Of a stretch of 64,000 nt of DNA, positions 1 to 9,262 are shown one piece after another. Each line of letters starts with the position of its first letter. Positions within the stretch are counted from its first letter, which is position 1. The notes under the pieces are model-generated. The model saw nothing but the letters and a program-made list of their open reading frames with translations. It did no database searches and was not told the DNA's origin. The stretch comes from Couchioplanes caeruleus (lineage in GTDB: Bacteria; Actinomycetota; Actinomycetes; Mycobacteriales; Micromonosporaceae): assembly GCF_003751945.1 (NCBI RefSeq), contig NZ_RJKL01000001.1, forward strand, positions 6,820,001-6,884,000. The letters run 5' to 3'. Both the position numbers and the translations under genes were made by a program.

Positions 1-134
1 TGGCGCGTACTCCGCGGGGACGGGTGGCCACCGACGCCGGCTGGCACCATCTCGGCAAGACGCCGCCCGAGGGCCGTGGTGCCGCGCCGCACCAACCCGA
101 CCTCTTCGCCCGGGATGCGGATTCCTCTCCGTAA
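1..134 (+). CDS. ruvB: RuvB Holliday-junction branch-migration helicase, C-terminal end only
   Basis: The window opens inside this gene; only the last 43 codons and the TAA stop are present. The visible peptide contains RTPRGRVAT, the usual signature near the end of RuvB, in the C-terminal winged-helix domain that touches DNA. RuvB is the hexameric AAA+ motor that drives branch migration of Holliday junctions with RuvA. The identification also rests on the neighbours: ruvB followed by yajC, secD and secF on the same strand is the common actinobacterial order. The tail after this motif is acidic and variable, which is normal for the family. Confidence 0.85.
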   Translation, partial: ARTPRGRVATDAGWHHLGKTPPEGRGAAPHQPDLFARDADSSP

Positions 135-180
135 TGTGAACGTGACGTGTGCCGCGTACGGATCTCCCAGGTAGAAGGAT

Positions 181-186
181 TAGACT
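181..186 (+). promoter_or_regulatory. Candidate -10 box upstream of yajC
   Basis: The 133-base gap between ruvB and yajC contains TAGACT, which fits the actinobacterial TANNNT -10 pattern. No convincing -35 is seen 16-18 bases upstream, so this is a weak call. It would give a leader of roughly 75 bases before the GTG start of yajC. Confidence 0.3.
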
Positions 187-267
187 CGCCGCCGTCCAGC
201 GGGGTGTCTATTTCGCCACACCGCGCGCCCTGTGCCGCGGTAGTGGCCCCACGGAAGGTTCTCCCTC

Positions 268-651
268 GTGTTTTCAGCAGCTCAAGCGCAGGGCGGCGGC
301 AGCTTCATGCCGTTGCTTCTGATCGCCCTGCTCTTCGGCGTCATGTATTTCATGATGATCCGCCCGCAGCAGAAGCGGCGCCGCGAGGCGCAGGCCATGC
401 AGTCGGCGCTGGGCCCGGGCGATGAGATCGTCACCATCGGCGGCCTGCACGCCACCGTCGTCGCGGTCGACGACGACGTCGTGACCGTCGAGATCGCCCC
501 CGGGGTCAACGCCCGCTACGCGCGCCCGGCGATCGCCCGTGTGGTCAAGCCGGAGACGGTGGCCGCCGCCGAGGAGCCCGTCGTGGCCGAGCCGGCCGCC
601 GACGAGCCGGTTCAGAGCCCGGTCGTCGAGACCCGCAAGACCAACGACTGA
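268..651 (+). CDS. yajC: YajC, Sec translocase accessory membrane subunit
   Basis: This is a 127-residue protein with one N-terminal membrane helix (about residues 14-30) followed by the family hallmark MMIRPQQKRR. A small beta-rich cytosolic domain follows, with a typical GDEIVTIGGLHATV stretch. YajC associates with SecD and SecF at the SecYEG channel. The GTG start is preceded by GGAAGG about ten bases upstream. The C-terminal 35 residues are acidic and low in complexity (E, A, V, P) and probably disordered. The gene sits directly before secD and secF, its usual partners, separated from secD by a 212-base gap that holds a hairpin. Confidence 0.93.
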   Translation: MFSAAQAQGGGSFMPLLLIALLFGVMYFMMIRPQQKRRREAQAMQSALGPGDEIVTIGGLHATVVAVDDDVVTVEIAPGVNARYARPAIARVVKPETVAAAEEPVVAEPAADEPVQSPVVETRKTND

Positions 652-663
652 CGTCGCGCCCGC

Positions 664-682
664 GGCCCGCGCCCGGCGGGCC
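664..682 (+). terminator. GC hairpin between yajC and secD
   Basis: GGCCCGC and GCGGGCC form a perfect 7-bp stem with a 5-base loop, starting about a dozen bases after the yajC stop. There is no U-tract, so it may only reduce read-through between yajC and secD. Confidence 0.45.
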
Positions 683-863
683 GCCAAGGCGTAATCCACA
701 GCGGGTCGCGGGGCGGGGCACCTGAACGGCCCGTCGTTGTGAATAATCGTCGCGGGGCATTCCGGCCGGATCGCCTTTTCCGGTCCGACGCCGCCTGCCC
801 TGCCCTTTCCCCACCTGCGGCCGCGCTCCCGCGGCAGCTCTCAGCACGAGGAGATCGACAGTC

Positions 864-2789
864 GTGGCACGACCACCACAGGGACAACCGCATCCCGGGC
901 GGCAACTCGCCGTGCTCGGTCTCCTCTTCGCCATCCTCTATGCGCTGGTGTTCTGGGGGCCCGGCACCAAGGGGCTCGGCTACGAGGAGCGGCTGCACCC
1001 CCGGCTCGGCCTCGACCTCATCGGTGGCACGCAGGCCACCTACGTCGCCTCGCTCGCCAACGGCCAGGCGCCCAGCCGGGAGAGCATGGAGGAGTCCCGG
1101 AAGATCATCGACCAGCGGGTCAACGCCCTCGGCGTGGCCGAGGCCGAGGTGGTCGTCGAGGGCAACCGCAACATCGTGGTGTCCGTCGCCGGTGAGGCGA
1201 ACGACCAGCTCAAGACCGTCGGCCAGGCGGCGCAGATGCGCTTCCGCAAGGTCGTCAAGGTGACCGGCGACAGCGCCGCGGTGGCGGCCAACCCGCCCAC
1301 GGCGGCGCCGAGCGCGGCACCGAGCGGCGCCGCGTCGCCGAAGCCCAGCACGTCGGTCAAGGCGACCAAGGCGCCGGCCGTGACCGGCAGCTCCGCCCCG
1401 TCCGCCGGCACCGGCGGCCAGGGCGGCGGCGAGCGGGCGCCCGCGCCCAGCGCCAGCGCGTCCGCGCCCGCGGCCGCACCTTCGGCGCCGGCGCCGGCGC
1501 CGTCGCCGTCCGCCTCGACTCCCGCCCCGGTCAGCGCCGACGTCAAGGAGCAGCGCGCGGCGATCGCGAAGAAGGTCGGGGCGGCGGCGTGGGCCGCGGC
1601 CGAGAAGCTGACCGACCCGGTCGACCTCTCCACCAACCCGGCGGCCGGTCTGCCCTACAAGGCGTTCGGCACGCTCAGCGGCGAAGAGGTCAACGCGCTG
1701 ACGCCGGAGATGCAGTTCAACGTCCCGACGATCGGCTGCGACCAGCTCAACAAGCGGACCGCCGGCGCGATCGACGACGAGAAGTCCAAGGTCGTCGCGT
1801 GCCAGAGCGGCGCGAAGATGATGCTCGACGTCGCCAAGGTCGTCGGGACCGACATCGACACCGCCACCCCGCAGCTCGACCAGACGACCGGCCAGTGGGT
1901 CGTCTCGCTGGACTTCACCAGCTCCGGGCAGTCCAAGTGGACCGAGCTGACGCGTGAGGCGTTCCAGCCGGCCGCGAACGATTCCTGCCTGAGCGCCGCG
2001 CAGGCCATGTCGACCGGCGCCACGCACTGCCTGGTCGCCGTGGTCCTCGACAAGGAGGTCATCTCGGCGCCGGAGATCCAGGGTGTGCTCAGCGGCCAGT
2101 CGCAGATCACCGGCCAGTTCAACGCCACCTCGGCCAAGGAGCTCGCCGACAAGATCAAGTACGGCGCGCTGCCGGTCACCTTCGACCCGGGCACCACCCA
2201 GACCGTCTCGGCGACGCTGGGCATCGCGCAGCTCAAGGCCGGCCTCATCGCCGCCGCGATCGGCATGGGCCTGGTGGCGATCTACGCGTTCTTCTACTAC
2301 CGCCTGCTCGGCTCGGTGATCTTCCTGAGCCTGCTGCTCTCCGGTCTGCTGACCTTCGGCGCCCTCGTGGTGCTCGGCCGGACCACGGGCTTCACTCTGA
2401 CCCTCGCCGGCATCGCTGGCTTCATCGTGTCCCTCGGCGTCGCGGCGGACTCCTTCGTCATCTACTTCGAGCGCCTCAAGGACGAGATCCACGAGGGCCG
2501 GAGCGCGCGAAGTGCCGTACCCCGGGCGTGGGCCCGCGCGCGGCGTACCATCATCTCGGCCAACACCATCACCATCATGGCGGCCGTGGTGCTCTACATC
2601 GTGTCCATCGGCGCGGTGAAGGGTTTCGCGTTCGCGCTGGGTCTTTCGACGATCCTCGACCTCATCGTGGTGTTCCTCTTCCGGCACCCGATCATGACGA
2701 TGTTCGCGAACACGAAGGCGTTCCTGTCGCCGCGGGTCAGCGGCCTCGGCCGTGCCCTCAAGCGCGCCCCGACCGAGAAGGAGGCCTGA
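864..2789 (+). CDS. secD: SecD, protein-export membrane protein
   Basis: SecD forms with SecF an RND-like complex that uses the proton gradient to pull preproteins through SecYEG. The 641-residue protein has the first membrane helix near residues 15-33, a large extracytoplasmic head, and five C-terminal membrane helices from about residue 450. The head starts with the conserved HPRLGLDLIGGTQATY stretch. The core motif AADSFVIYFERL is seen in the helix-4 region. An Ala/Pro/Ser-rich insert occupies about residues 140-230 of the head. The GTG start is chosen because GAGGAG lies ten bases upstream. The stop codon is one base from the secF start, so the pair is translationally coupled. Confidence 0.95.
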   Translation: MARPPQGQPHPGRQLAVLGLLFAILYALVFWGPGTKGLGYEERLHPRLGLDLIGGTQATYVASLANGQAPSRESMEESRKIIDQRVNALGVAEAEVVVEGNRNIVVSVAGEANDQLKTVGQAAQMRFRKVVKVTGDSAAVAANPPTAAPSAAPSGAASPKPSTSVKATKAPAVTGSSAPSAGTGGQGGGERAPAPSASASAPAAAPSAPAPAPSPSASTPAPVSADVKEQRAAIAKKVGAAAWAAAEKLTDPVDLSTNPAAGLPYKAFGTLSGEEVNALTPEMQFNVPTIGCDQLNKRTAGAIDDEKSKVVACQSGAKMMLDVAKVVGTDIDTATPQLDQTTGQWVVSLDFTSSGQSKWTELTREAFQPAANDSCLSAAQAMSTGATHCLVAVVLDKEVISAPEIQGVLSGQSQITGQFNATSAKELADKIKYGALPVTFDPGTTQTVSATLGIAQLKAGLIAAAIGMGLVAIYAFFYYRLLGSVIFLSLLLSGLLTFGALVVLGRTTGFTLTLAGIAGFIVSLGVAADSFVIYFERLKDEIHEGRSARSAVPRAWARARRTIISANTITIMAAVVLYIVSIGAVKGFAFALGLSTILDLIVVFLFRHPIMTMFANTKAFLSPRVSGLGRALKRAPTEKEA

Positions 2790-2790
2790 C

Positions 2791-3972
2791 ATGGCCAAGG
2801 GCCTTGCCGAACGCCTCTACATGGGCGAGGCGAACCTCAACATCGTCGGCCGCCGCAAGATGTGGTTCGCGATCGCCGGCGCGCTGATCGTGCTCGCCAT
2901 CGGCAGCTTCTTCGTCCGGGGATTCCATCTGGGCATCGAGTTCTCCGGCGGCACCCAGTTCTCGCTGCCCGTGAGCGTCGGCACCGCCGAGGCCGCGCAG
3001 GACGCGGTCAAGCAGGCGGTGGAGACCGCGGGTGTCGCCGACGAGGCGAACGTCGGCGCGGCGCAGAAGGTCGGCGACGGTCCCGACGCGACGTTCAACG
3101 TCCGCACCGGCGAGCTGGCGCAGACCGACGCGAACAAGGTCAAGGAGGCCCTGGCCAAGGACCTGGGCGTGCCGGCCGAGAAGATCAGCGACGACCGCGT
3201 CTCGGAGGCCTGGGGTGGCCAGGTCACGCAGCAGGCGCTGCTGGGCCTCGGCATCTTCCTGGTCCTGGTGCTCGGCTATCTCGTGGTCCGCTTCGAGTGG
3301 CGGATGGCGGTCGCGGCGGTCTCCTCGCTGCTGCTCGACCTGGTGCTGACCGCCGGCGTCTACTCGATGATCGGCTTCGAGGTGACGCCGTCCACGGTCA
3401 TCGGCTTCCTGACGATCCTCGGTTTCTCCCTGTACGACGTCGTCGTGGTGTTCGACAAGGTGCAGGAGAACACCCGAGGCATCACCGCCGGCAGCTCGAG
3501 GACGTACGGCGAGGCGGCCAACCTGGCCGTCAACCAGACCCTCATGCGCTCGATCAACACCGGCCTGGTGGCGCTGCTGCCCGTCGGCGGCCTGCTCTTC
3601 ATCGGCGCCGGCCTGCTCGGTGCGGGCACCCTGAAGGACCTCGGCCTGGTGCTCTTCGTGGGCATGGGGCTGGGCGTGGCCTCCTCGATCGTCTTCGCGA
3701 CGCCGATGCTGGCCGCGCTGAAGGACCAGGAGCCGCGGATCAAGTCGCACAACGCCCGGGTGCTCGCCCGCCGCTCCTCGGCCCGCTCCGGCGACGTCGC
3801 TCGCGGCGAGCGCGGCCGCACCGGTACGGCCGCGGCCGAGGAAGAGCCGGCGCTCGCGGGCACGACACCCGGCTCGACCCCGCGCCCCGGCGCCCGCCCG
3901 ACCGGCAAGCGCGCCACCAACCGCGGCGGCGGCGCGGGCAACCGCCCCAGCGGCGGCCAGAAGCGCCGCTGA
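2791..3972 (+). CDS. secF: SecF, protein-export membrane protein
   Basis: SecF is the second subunit of the SecDF export motor. The 393-residue protein has a first membrane helix at about residues 23-43, the SecF head motif GIEFSGGTQF, and five further helices. The hallmark LYDVVVVFDKVQEN is in the fourth-helix region. The ATG start follows an AAGGAGG ribosome-binding site that overlaps the end of secD. An in-frame upstream start inside secD is rejected because it lacks such a site. The last 70 residues are rich in Arg, Gly, Pro and Ala and look disordered, a common tail in actinobacterial SecF. Confidence 0.95.
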   Translation: MAKGLAERLYMGEANLNIVGRRKMWFAIAGALIVLAIGSFFVRGFHLGIEFSGGTQFSLPVSVGTAEAAQDAVKQAVETAGVADEANVGAAQKVGDGPDATFNVRTGELAQTDANKVKEALAKDLGVPAEKISDDRVSEAWGGQVTQQALLGLGIFLVLVLGYLVVRFEWRMAVAAVSSLLLDLVLTAGVYSMIGFEVTPSTVIGFLTILGFSLYDVVVVFDKVQENTRGITAGSSRTYGEAANLAVNQTLMRSINTGLVALLPVGGLLFIGAGLLGAGTLKDLGLVLFVGMGLGVASSIVFATPMLAALKDQEPRIKSHNARVLARRSSARSGDVARGERGRTGTAAAEEEPALAGTTPGSTPRPGARPTGKRATNRGGGAGNRPSGGQKRR

Positions 3973-3986
3973 CGCAAGGCATGTGG

Positions 3987-4019
3987 GACGGCCCGCTACC
4001 GGATCGGTGGCGGGCCGTC
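3987..4019 (+). terminator. Strong hairpin terminator after secF
   Basis: GACGGCCCGC and GCGGGCCGTC form a perfect 10-bp stem, and the intervening bases contain a second short stem (ACCG/CGGT). The structure lies 15 bases after the secF stop and just before the apt promoter. It lacks a long U-tract, as is usual at this GC content. Confidence 0.75.
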
Positions 4020-4028
4020 GGCTTTGTC

Positions 4029-4034
4029 TAGGCT
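4029..4034 (+). promoter_or_regulatory. -10 box for a leaderless apt mRNA
   Basis: TAGGCT ends 7 bases before the GTG start of apt and no Shine-Dalgarno is visible. This spacing is the classic actinobacterial arrangement in which transcription begins at the start codon. Confidence 0.5.
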
Positions 4035-4041
4035 GTGGCGC

Positions 4042-4605
4042 GTGACGGATACTGCTGCAGACGTACGCGGGGACAGCGGCCCCGACGCCGCCGCGCTGGT
4101 CGCTGGCCGGGTCGTGGACGTGCCCGACTTCCCCAAGCCCGGCATCGCCTTCAAGGACCTGACCCCCCTATTCGCCGACGGGCCGGTGTTCCGCGAGGTC
4201 GTCGACCGGATCGTCGCGCACCATGGCGCCGACTCCTTCGACGTCGTCGCCGGGATCGAGGCGCGCGGGTTCGTGCTTGCCGCCGCGCTCGCCTACGCGA
4301 CCGGCACGGGCGTCGTACCGATCCGCAAGGCCGGCAAGCTGCCGCGGCAGACGCACGCGGCCTCCTACGCCCTGGAGTACGGCGAGGCGACCCTCGAGGT
4401 GCACCAGGACTCCTTCGCCGCGGGGCAGCGGGTGCTGGTGGTCGACGACGTGCTCGCCACCGGAGGCACCGCCGCGGCCGCTCTGGAGCTGGTCGAGCGG
4501 GCCGGCGGCACAGTCTCGGGATTCACGGTCGTCATGGAGCTCGGCTTCCTCCCGGGACGGCAGCGGCTCAGCCCTCGTGCGGTCCATGCCCTGCTGACCG
4601 TTTAA
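4042..4605 (+). CDS. apt: Adenine phosphoribosyltransferase
   Basis: Apt salvages adenine by joining it to PRPP to give AMP. The 187-residue product has the family opening VDVPDFPKPGIAFKDLTPLF, the base-binding GIEARGFVLA stretch, and the PRPP-binding loop VVDDVLATGGT (about residues 132-142). The GTG start is preferred over an upstream TTG because a -10 box sits 7 bases before it. Between secF and the (p)ppGpp synthetase is the normal place for apt in actinobacteria. The N-terminal 20 residues before the family core are variable. The length is normal. Confidence 0.93.
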   Translation: MTDTAADVRGDSGPDAAALVAGRVVDVPDFPKPGIAFKDLTPLFADGPVFREVVDRIVAHHGADSFDVVAGIEARGFVLAAALAYATGTGVVPIRKAGKLPRQTHAASYALEYGEATLEVHQDSFAAGQRVLVVDDVLATGGTAAAALELVERAGGTVSGFTVVMELGFLPGRQRLSPRAVHALLTV

Positions 4606-4674
4606 TGCTTTTCGCCCCGCGCGGCGGTACTCTTTCGGAGCTTCGGGCAAGGCCTACCGGGAACTCCGGGCGGG

Positions 4675-4680
4675 TACGAT
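4675..4680 (+). promoter_or_regulatory. Candidate -10 box of relA
   Basis: TACGAT is a good -10 match about 40 bases before the GTG start of the (p)ppGpp synthetase. No clear -35 is seen, so dependence on an alternative sigma factor or an activator cannot be excluded. Confidence 0.4.
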
Positions 4681-4721
4681 GGCTTTTTCAACCAGGTGAC
4701 CAGTAGCGACTGAGGAGGCCG

Positions 4722-7211
4722 GTGTCCAGCGACGTCGCCCCTCCGACGGAGGGCACGGTGCAGCCGACCGACGCGACCAAGGCTTCCTCGTCGTCGAGCA
4801 ACTCGGCGGCGCAGTCGAAGCCTGACGGGGCTTCACCTCAGAAGCCCGCGAACGGGGCCGCCGAGACCCCGGTCACCGGCGTGCCTCTGCCCGACGGTGA
4901 GACCACCCAGCCGCTGTCGCCGGGCGACGAGCCCACCGTCGGCTTCGGGCTGGCCAGCGCGCCGACCGGGCGCCGGGTGCGGGCCCGGCTGGCGCGATTC
5001 AACGCGCCCTGGCAGAGCACGCAGGTCAGCGAGGTGCTCGAGCCGCTGATCGCCACCCATCGGGCCAGCCACCCCAAGGCCGACGGGCGGGCCCTGCAGC
5101 GCGCCTTCGACGTGGCCGCCCGGTGGCACTCGGGGCAGTACCGCAAGTCCGGCGATCCGTACATCACGCATCCGCTCGCCGTCGCCACGATCCTGGCGAA
5201 TCTCGGCATGGACACCACCACGCTGGTGGCCGCCCTGCTGCACGACACCATCGAGGACACCGACTACGGCCTGGAGCAGATGCGGGCCGACTTCGGCGGG
5301 GAGGTGGCGCTGCTGGTCGACGGGGTCACCAAGCTCGACCGGGTCAAGCTCGGCGACGCCGCCAAGGCCGAGACGATCCGCAAGATGGTCGTGGCCATGG
5401 CCAAGGACCCGCGGGTGCTGGTCATCAAGCTGGCCGACCGGCTGCACAACATGCGCACGCTGACCTTCCTGCCCCGCGCCAAGCAGGAGCAGAAGGCCAA
5501 GGAGACGCTGGAGATCCTCGCGCCGCTGGCGCACCGCCTCGGTATGAACACGATCAAGTGGGAGCTCGAGGACCTCGCGTTCGGCACGCTGTTCCCGAAG
5601 CGCTTCGAGGAGATCAACCGGCTGATCGGCGAGCACCAGCCGCAGCGCGAGGCGCTGCTGCGGCAGGTGACCAACCGGGTCGGCCTCGACCTGAAGTCGG
5701 CGAAGATCAAGGCCGAGGTCACCGGCCGCCCCAAGCATCTGTACTCGATCTACCAGAAGATGATCGTGCGGGGCCGCGACTTCAACGACATCTACGACCT
5801 GGTCGGCGTGCGCATCCTGGTCGACACGGTCCGCGACTGCTATGCCGCGCTGGGGGTCATCCACGCGAACTGGCAGCCGGTGCCGGGCCGGTTCAAGGAC
5901 TACATCGCGATGCCGAAGTTCAACATGTACCAGTCGTTGCACACGACGGTCATCGGCCCGACCGGCAAGCCGGTCGAGATGCAGATCCGGACCTTCGCCA
6001 TGCACCGTACGGCGGAGTTCGGCATCGCCGCGCACTGGAAATACAAGGAGCAGAAGGGCGCCACCATCGTGGGCCCGCCCGCGCACATCGACGAGATGAC
6101 GTGGCTGCGCCAGCTTCTGGACTGGCAGCGTGAGGCGAGCGACCCGAGCGAGTTCCTCGACGCGCTGCGCTTCGACCTGTCCAGCCAGGAGGTGTACGTC
6201 TTCACGCCCAAGGGCGACGTCATCCCGTTGCCGACCGGTTCGACGCCGGTGGACTTCGCGTACGCGGTGCACACCGAGGTGGGCCACAAGACGATCGGTG
6301 CCCGGGTCAACGGCAAGCTGGTGCCGCTGGAGTCGACGCTGTCGAACGGCGACGTGATCGAGATCTTCACGTCGAAGTCGGCGACGGCCGGGCCGACCCA
6401 GGACTGGCTCGGCTTCGTCAAGAGCCCGCGCGCCCGGACCAAGATCCGGCAGTTCTTCAACAAGGAACGTCGCGAGGAGGCGATCGAGGCCGGCAAGGAC
6501 GCGATCGTCAAGGCCATGCGCAAGCAGGGCCTGCCGCTGCAGCGCATGCTCACTAGCGAGAACCTCACGACGATCGCCCGCGATCTGCACCTTGCCGACG
6601 TCTCCTCGCTGTACGCGGCGGTGGGGGAGAGCACCGTCTCGGCCCAGTCGGTCGTGCAGAAGCTCGTCGCCGGCTTCGGCGGCGAGGAGGGCGCGGTCGA
6701 GGACATCGCCGAGACGGCCGTCGCGACCCGTCCGCCGCGCAACCGCAGCACCGCGCAGGACCCGGGCGTCGTGGTCAAGGACGTCAGCGATGTGTGGGTC
6801 AAGCTGGCCCGTTGCTGCACCCCGGTGCCGGGCGACGCGGTCTTCGGCTTCGTCACCCGCTCCGGCGGCGTGAGCGTGCACCGCGAGGACTGCGCCAACG
6901 CGGAGGACCTGCGCGAGCAGAGCGAACGCGTGGTCGAGGTGAGCTGGAAGCCGACCTCGGCGTCGACGTTCCTGGTGGCCATCCAGGTCGAGGCGCTCGA
7001 CCGGCACAAGCTGCTCGCGGACGTGACGCGGGTGCTCTCCGAGGAGCGCGTGAACATCCTCTCGGCGACGGTCACGACGACCCGCGACCGGGTGGCGGTC
7101 AGCCGCTTCACGTTCGAGATGGCCGACCCGAAGCACCTCGGCCACCTGGTCGCGGCGGTGCGTAAGGTGGACGGAGTCTTCGACGCCTACCGCGTGACGT
7201 CCGGAGCCTGA
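4722..7211 (+). CDS. relA: Bifunctional (p)ppGpp synthetase/hydrolase (RelA/SpoT homologue)
   Basis: This long RSH enzyme makes and degrades the stringent-response alarmone (p)ppGpp. In its 829 residues the order is: a disordered Ser/Pro-rich leader (1-90); the HD hydrolase domain with the intact HDTIEDT motif near residue 172; the nucleotidyl-transferase synthetase domain (about 325-430) with [14 protein letters not shown]; a TGS domain near 487-555; and a C-terminal ACT domain from about 745. The intact HD motif and synthetase region suggest both activities. The GTG start follows TGAGGAGG at good spacing. The gene is followed by a strong bidirectional terminator. The N-terminal extension is typical of actinobacterial members. 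Confidence 0.95.
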   Translation: MSSDVAPPTEGTVQPTDATKASSSSSNSAAQSKPDGASPQKPANGAAETPVTGVPLPDGETTQPLSPGDEPTVGFGLASAPTGRRVRARLARFNAPWQSTQVSEVLEPLIATHRASHPKADGRALQRAFDVAARWHSGQYRKSGDPYITHPLAVATILANLGMDTTTLVAALLHDTIEDTDYGLEQMRADFGGEVALLVDGVTKLDRVKLGDAAKAETIRKMVVAMAKDPRVLVIKLADRLHNMRTLTFLPRAKQEQKAKETLEILAPLAHRLGMNTIKWELEDLAFGTLFPKRFEEINRLIGEHQPQREALLRQVTNRVGLDLKSAKIKAEVTGRPKHLYSIYQKMIVRGRDFNDIYDLVGVRILVDTVRDCYAALGVIHANWQPVPGRFKDYIAMPKFNMYQSLHTTVIGPTGKPVEMQIRTFAMHRTAEFGIAAHWKYKEQKGATIVGPPAHIDEMTWLRQLLDWQREASDPSEFLDALRFDLSSQEVYVFTPKGDVIPLPTGSTPVDFAYAVHTEVGHKTIGARVNGKLVPLESTLSNGDVIEIFTSKSATAGPTQDWLGFVKSPRARTKIRQFFNKERREEAIEAGKDAIVKAMRKQGLPLQRMLTSENLTTIARDLHLADVSSLYAAVGESTVSAQSVVQKLVAGFGGEEGAVEDIAETAVATRPPRNRSTAQDPGVVVKDVSDVWVKLARCCTPVPGDAVFGFVTRSGGVSVHREDCANAEDLREQSERVVEVSWKPTSASTFLVAIQVEALDRHKLLADVTRVLSEERVNILSATVTTTRDRVAVSRFTFEMADPKHLGHLVAAVRKVDGVFDAYRVTSGA

Positions 7212-7229
7212 GCGCCGGCGGCAACGAGA

Positions 7230-7257
7230 AAGGGCGGGCCCTCGCGGGCCCGCCCTT
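7230..7257. terminator. Bidirectional terminator between relA and the cyclophilin gene
   Basis: A perfect 12-bp stem (AAGGGCGGGCCC with its complement) closes a TCGC tetraloop between the convergent ends of relA and the minus-strand isomerase. It can serve both strands. Confidence 0.85.
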
Positions 7258-7275
7258 CGCGCGTATGTCGGCTGA

Positions 7276-8106
7276 TCAGGCCGCGGCCATCGTGATGCTC
7301 TTGATGTCGATCTCCTTCTTGGGGTGACCGTCGCCCTTGCCGTTGGCGTTGTCACTGCCCGCCTTGGCCACGCCCTCGACGATGTCGAGCCCCTTGGTGA
7401 CCGTGCCCAGGACCGTGTAGTCGGCCGGGAGGTCGGTGTCGGCGTACACGATGAAGAACTGGCTGCCGGTGGTGCTGGGCGCCGAGGTCTTGGCCATCGC
7501 GATCGTGCCCTTGGGGTACGTCGGCTTCGCGTTGGTCGGGAGGTTCTCCTCCGGGTATTTGAAGTTCGGGCCGCCCTGGCCGTCCGTCTCGCGGTAGCCC
7601 TTGCCCGACGCCGACGGGTCACCGCACTGCAGGACCTTGATGCCCTCGGTGGTGAGCCGGTGGCACTTGGTGTTGTCCCAGAACTTCTTGCTCGCCAGGT
7701 AGGTGAAGGCCGCGCCGGTGCACGGCGTCTTCGACAGGTCCACCGCCGCCGTGACGGCACCCAGGCTCGTGTCGATGGTCAGCGTGCTCTTGCCGGTGTT
7801 CGCCGCGTTGGCGGGCGGGAGACCGCCGGTGTCCTTGACTTTGCCGCCGGTGCTGCCGTCCTCCGGGATCCAGTGGCACGCGACCGTGCCCGGGGGCGGC
7901 GCGGCGGCCTCGGTGCCCGACGAGTCGTCGTTGCCGAGCGCCGCGACGATCCACACGGCGGCGCCGGCGATCACGATCACCGCGATGGCCGAGCCGATGA
8001 CGGCCTGGCGCTGCCGGCGCTTCTTCGCGGCGGCGGCCCGCTCGGCCATCTCCTTCTCGAGGCGGGCCCGCGCCGCGGCGCGCTGCCTGTCCTTGATCGT
8101 CGACAC
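7276..8106 (-). CDS. Membrane-anchored cyclophilin-type peptidyl-prolyl isomerase
   Basis: Cyclophilins catalyse cis-trans isomerisation of Xaa-Pro bonds. The 276-residue protein has a basic N-terminal coiled segment (residues 1-33), one membrane helix (about 35-55), a Ser/Gly-rich linker, and a cyclophilin domain (about 95-275) that would face outside. Family motifs are HRLTTEG, LQCGDP (canonical QGGDP) and GSQFFIVYAD. The GTG start is supported by AGGAGGA a few bases upstream. It lies 66 bases downstream of a second cyclophilin gene of the same architecture; the two are diverged paralogues and probably one transcript. Its position beside relA and the MBL/hisS pair is conserved in actinobacteria. 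Confidence 0.9.
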   Translation of the reverse strand: MSTIKDRQRAAARARLEKEMAERAAAAKKRRQRQAVIGSAIAVIVIAGAAVWIVAALGNDDSSGTEAAAPPPGTVACHWIPEDGSTGGKVKDTGGLPPANAANTGKSTLTIDTSLGAVTAAVDLSKTPCTGAAFTYLASKKFWDNTKCHRLTTEGIKVLQCGDPSASGKGYRETDGQGGPNFKYPEENLPTNAKPTYPKGTIAMAKTSAPSTTGSQFFIVYADTDLPADYTVLGTVTKGLDIVEGVAKAGSDNANGKGDGHPKKEIDIKSITMAAA

Positions 8107-8172
8107 GGTGTTCCTCCTGATATGCCTTCGTGCGGTGAGGGGCTGCGGTCGGGTGGATGCTGCTCCGGGTGC

Positions 8173-9102
8173 TCAGGACCGGCGGGCCGCCGAGGGGGCG
8201 GCCGACGGGGCCGCGACCGCCGACGGGGTCACGGCCGGTGGGGTCACCGCGTCGGCGGCGCTGGGCTCGCCGACGGTGACGCTCTGAACGGTGATCTTGT
8301 CCTTGGGCTTGACCTTGTCGCCCGTGTCGTTGGCGACGGTCGGGATCTTGCCGATGGCCGCCACCGTCTCCATGCCGCCGGTGACCATGCCGACGATCGG
8401 ATACTGCGGCTCGCCCTTGGGGGTGAAGTCCTTGTGGAAGATGAGGAACTGGCTGCCGTTGGTGCCCGGCGGATCGCCGATCAGCGCCACCGTGCCCTTT
8501 GGATAGAGCGGGGCGGCCGGAGCCTTCGACGGCGCGGGGGAGCCGCTCGCGCTGGGTGCCGGCTCAGGCTTCAGCGGGACGTTCTCGTTGTAGACGCTGT
8601 ACGTCGGGCCGCCCTGGCCGGTGCCGCTCGGATCGCCGCACCGGACCGCGCCCTCGGTCGTGAGCTCGTGACAGGTGGTGTTGTCGTAGAACCGCTTGCC
8701 CGCGAGGTAGGCCAGGTCCGCCGCGCTGCACGGCGCGTTCGCCAGGTCCAGGCTCACCACGATCGGCGCGCCCTTGTCGGTGGTGATCGTCATCGTGCGG
8801 CTGCCGGAGGTGGGAATGCCCGACGTCGGCGGCTCGCCCACGTCCTTGAGGCTGGTGTTGGTCGAGGCGTTCTGCCGGGTCCACGCGCAAACGTCCGAGT
8901 CCGCGGCATCGGTGCCGGACTTGTCACTCTCGAAGGCGCCGCCGAGCCAGGCGACACCGCCCACCACGAGGAGCAGGGCGCCCGCGGCGCCGACGCCGGC
9001 CTGGATCTGGCGCCGCCGGCGCTGCTTGGCGGCCCGGCGCGCCAACTGGCGATCAAGTTTCTCTCGCGCCAGTTTCCGCGCCCGATCCTTGCTGGAGACC
9101 AC
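8173..9102 (-). CDS. Second membrane-anchored cyclophilin-type peptidyl-prolyl isomerase
   Basis: This 309-residue paralogue has the same plan: a very basic N-terminus (RKLAREKLDRQLARR), a membrane helix at about residues 38-58, and an extracytoplasmic cyclophilin domain with CHELTTEG, RCGDPSGTGQGGP and GSQFLIFHKD. A Ser/Pro/Ala insert lies before the LYPKGTVALI strand. The C-terminal 30 residues are Ala/Pro/Ser-rich. Active-site positions differ from its neighbour (FLIFHKD here, FFIVYAD there), so substrate preference may differ or activity may be weak. The GTG start has GGAAGG upstream. It is first in the two-gene minus-strand unit. Confidence 0.88.
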   Translation of the reverse strand: MVSSKDRARKLAREKLDRQLARRAAKQRRRRQIQAGVGAAGALLLVVGGVAWLGGAFESDKSGTDAADSDVCAWTRQNASTNTSLKDVGEPPTSGIPTSGSRTMTITTDKGAPIVVSLDLANAPCSAADLAYLAGKRFYDNTTCHELTTEGAVRCGDPSGTGQGGPTYSVYNENVPLKPEPAPSASGSPAPSKAPAAPLYPKGTVALIGDPPGTNGSQFLIFHKDFTPKGEPQYPIVGMVTGGMETVAAIGKIPTVANDTGDKVKPKDKITVQSVTVGEPSAADAVTPPAVTPSAVAAPSAAPSAARRS

Positions 9103-9262
9103 CTAGGGCTTCCTTCCTCACTCACGCCCGTGCGCCATGCCACACGCCCGCAAGAGTGTACGGGTAACGCCTGGGAATGTGGTGTGCGAGGTTGCGTGGC
9201 GGTGTGTACGGTGCGTCCCGCTAGGCTTTCGGGGGAATGCGACAGCTAGAGAGGGGTGCCGA

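Noticed and set aside
612..2798. Open frame of 728 codons antisense to secD
   Set aside because: It is Arg/Gly/Asp/His-rich, has no family motif, and mirrors the third-position GC bias of secD; a typical high-GC shadow.
4833..7760. Open frame of 975 codons antisense to relA and crossing into the cyclophilin gene
   Set aside because: It lies opposite well-supported relA, crosses the terminator at 7230-7257, and has no recognisable domain.
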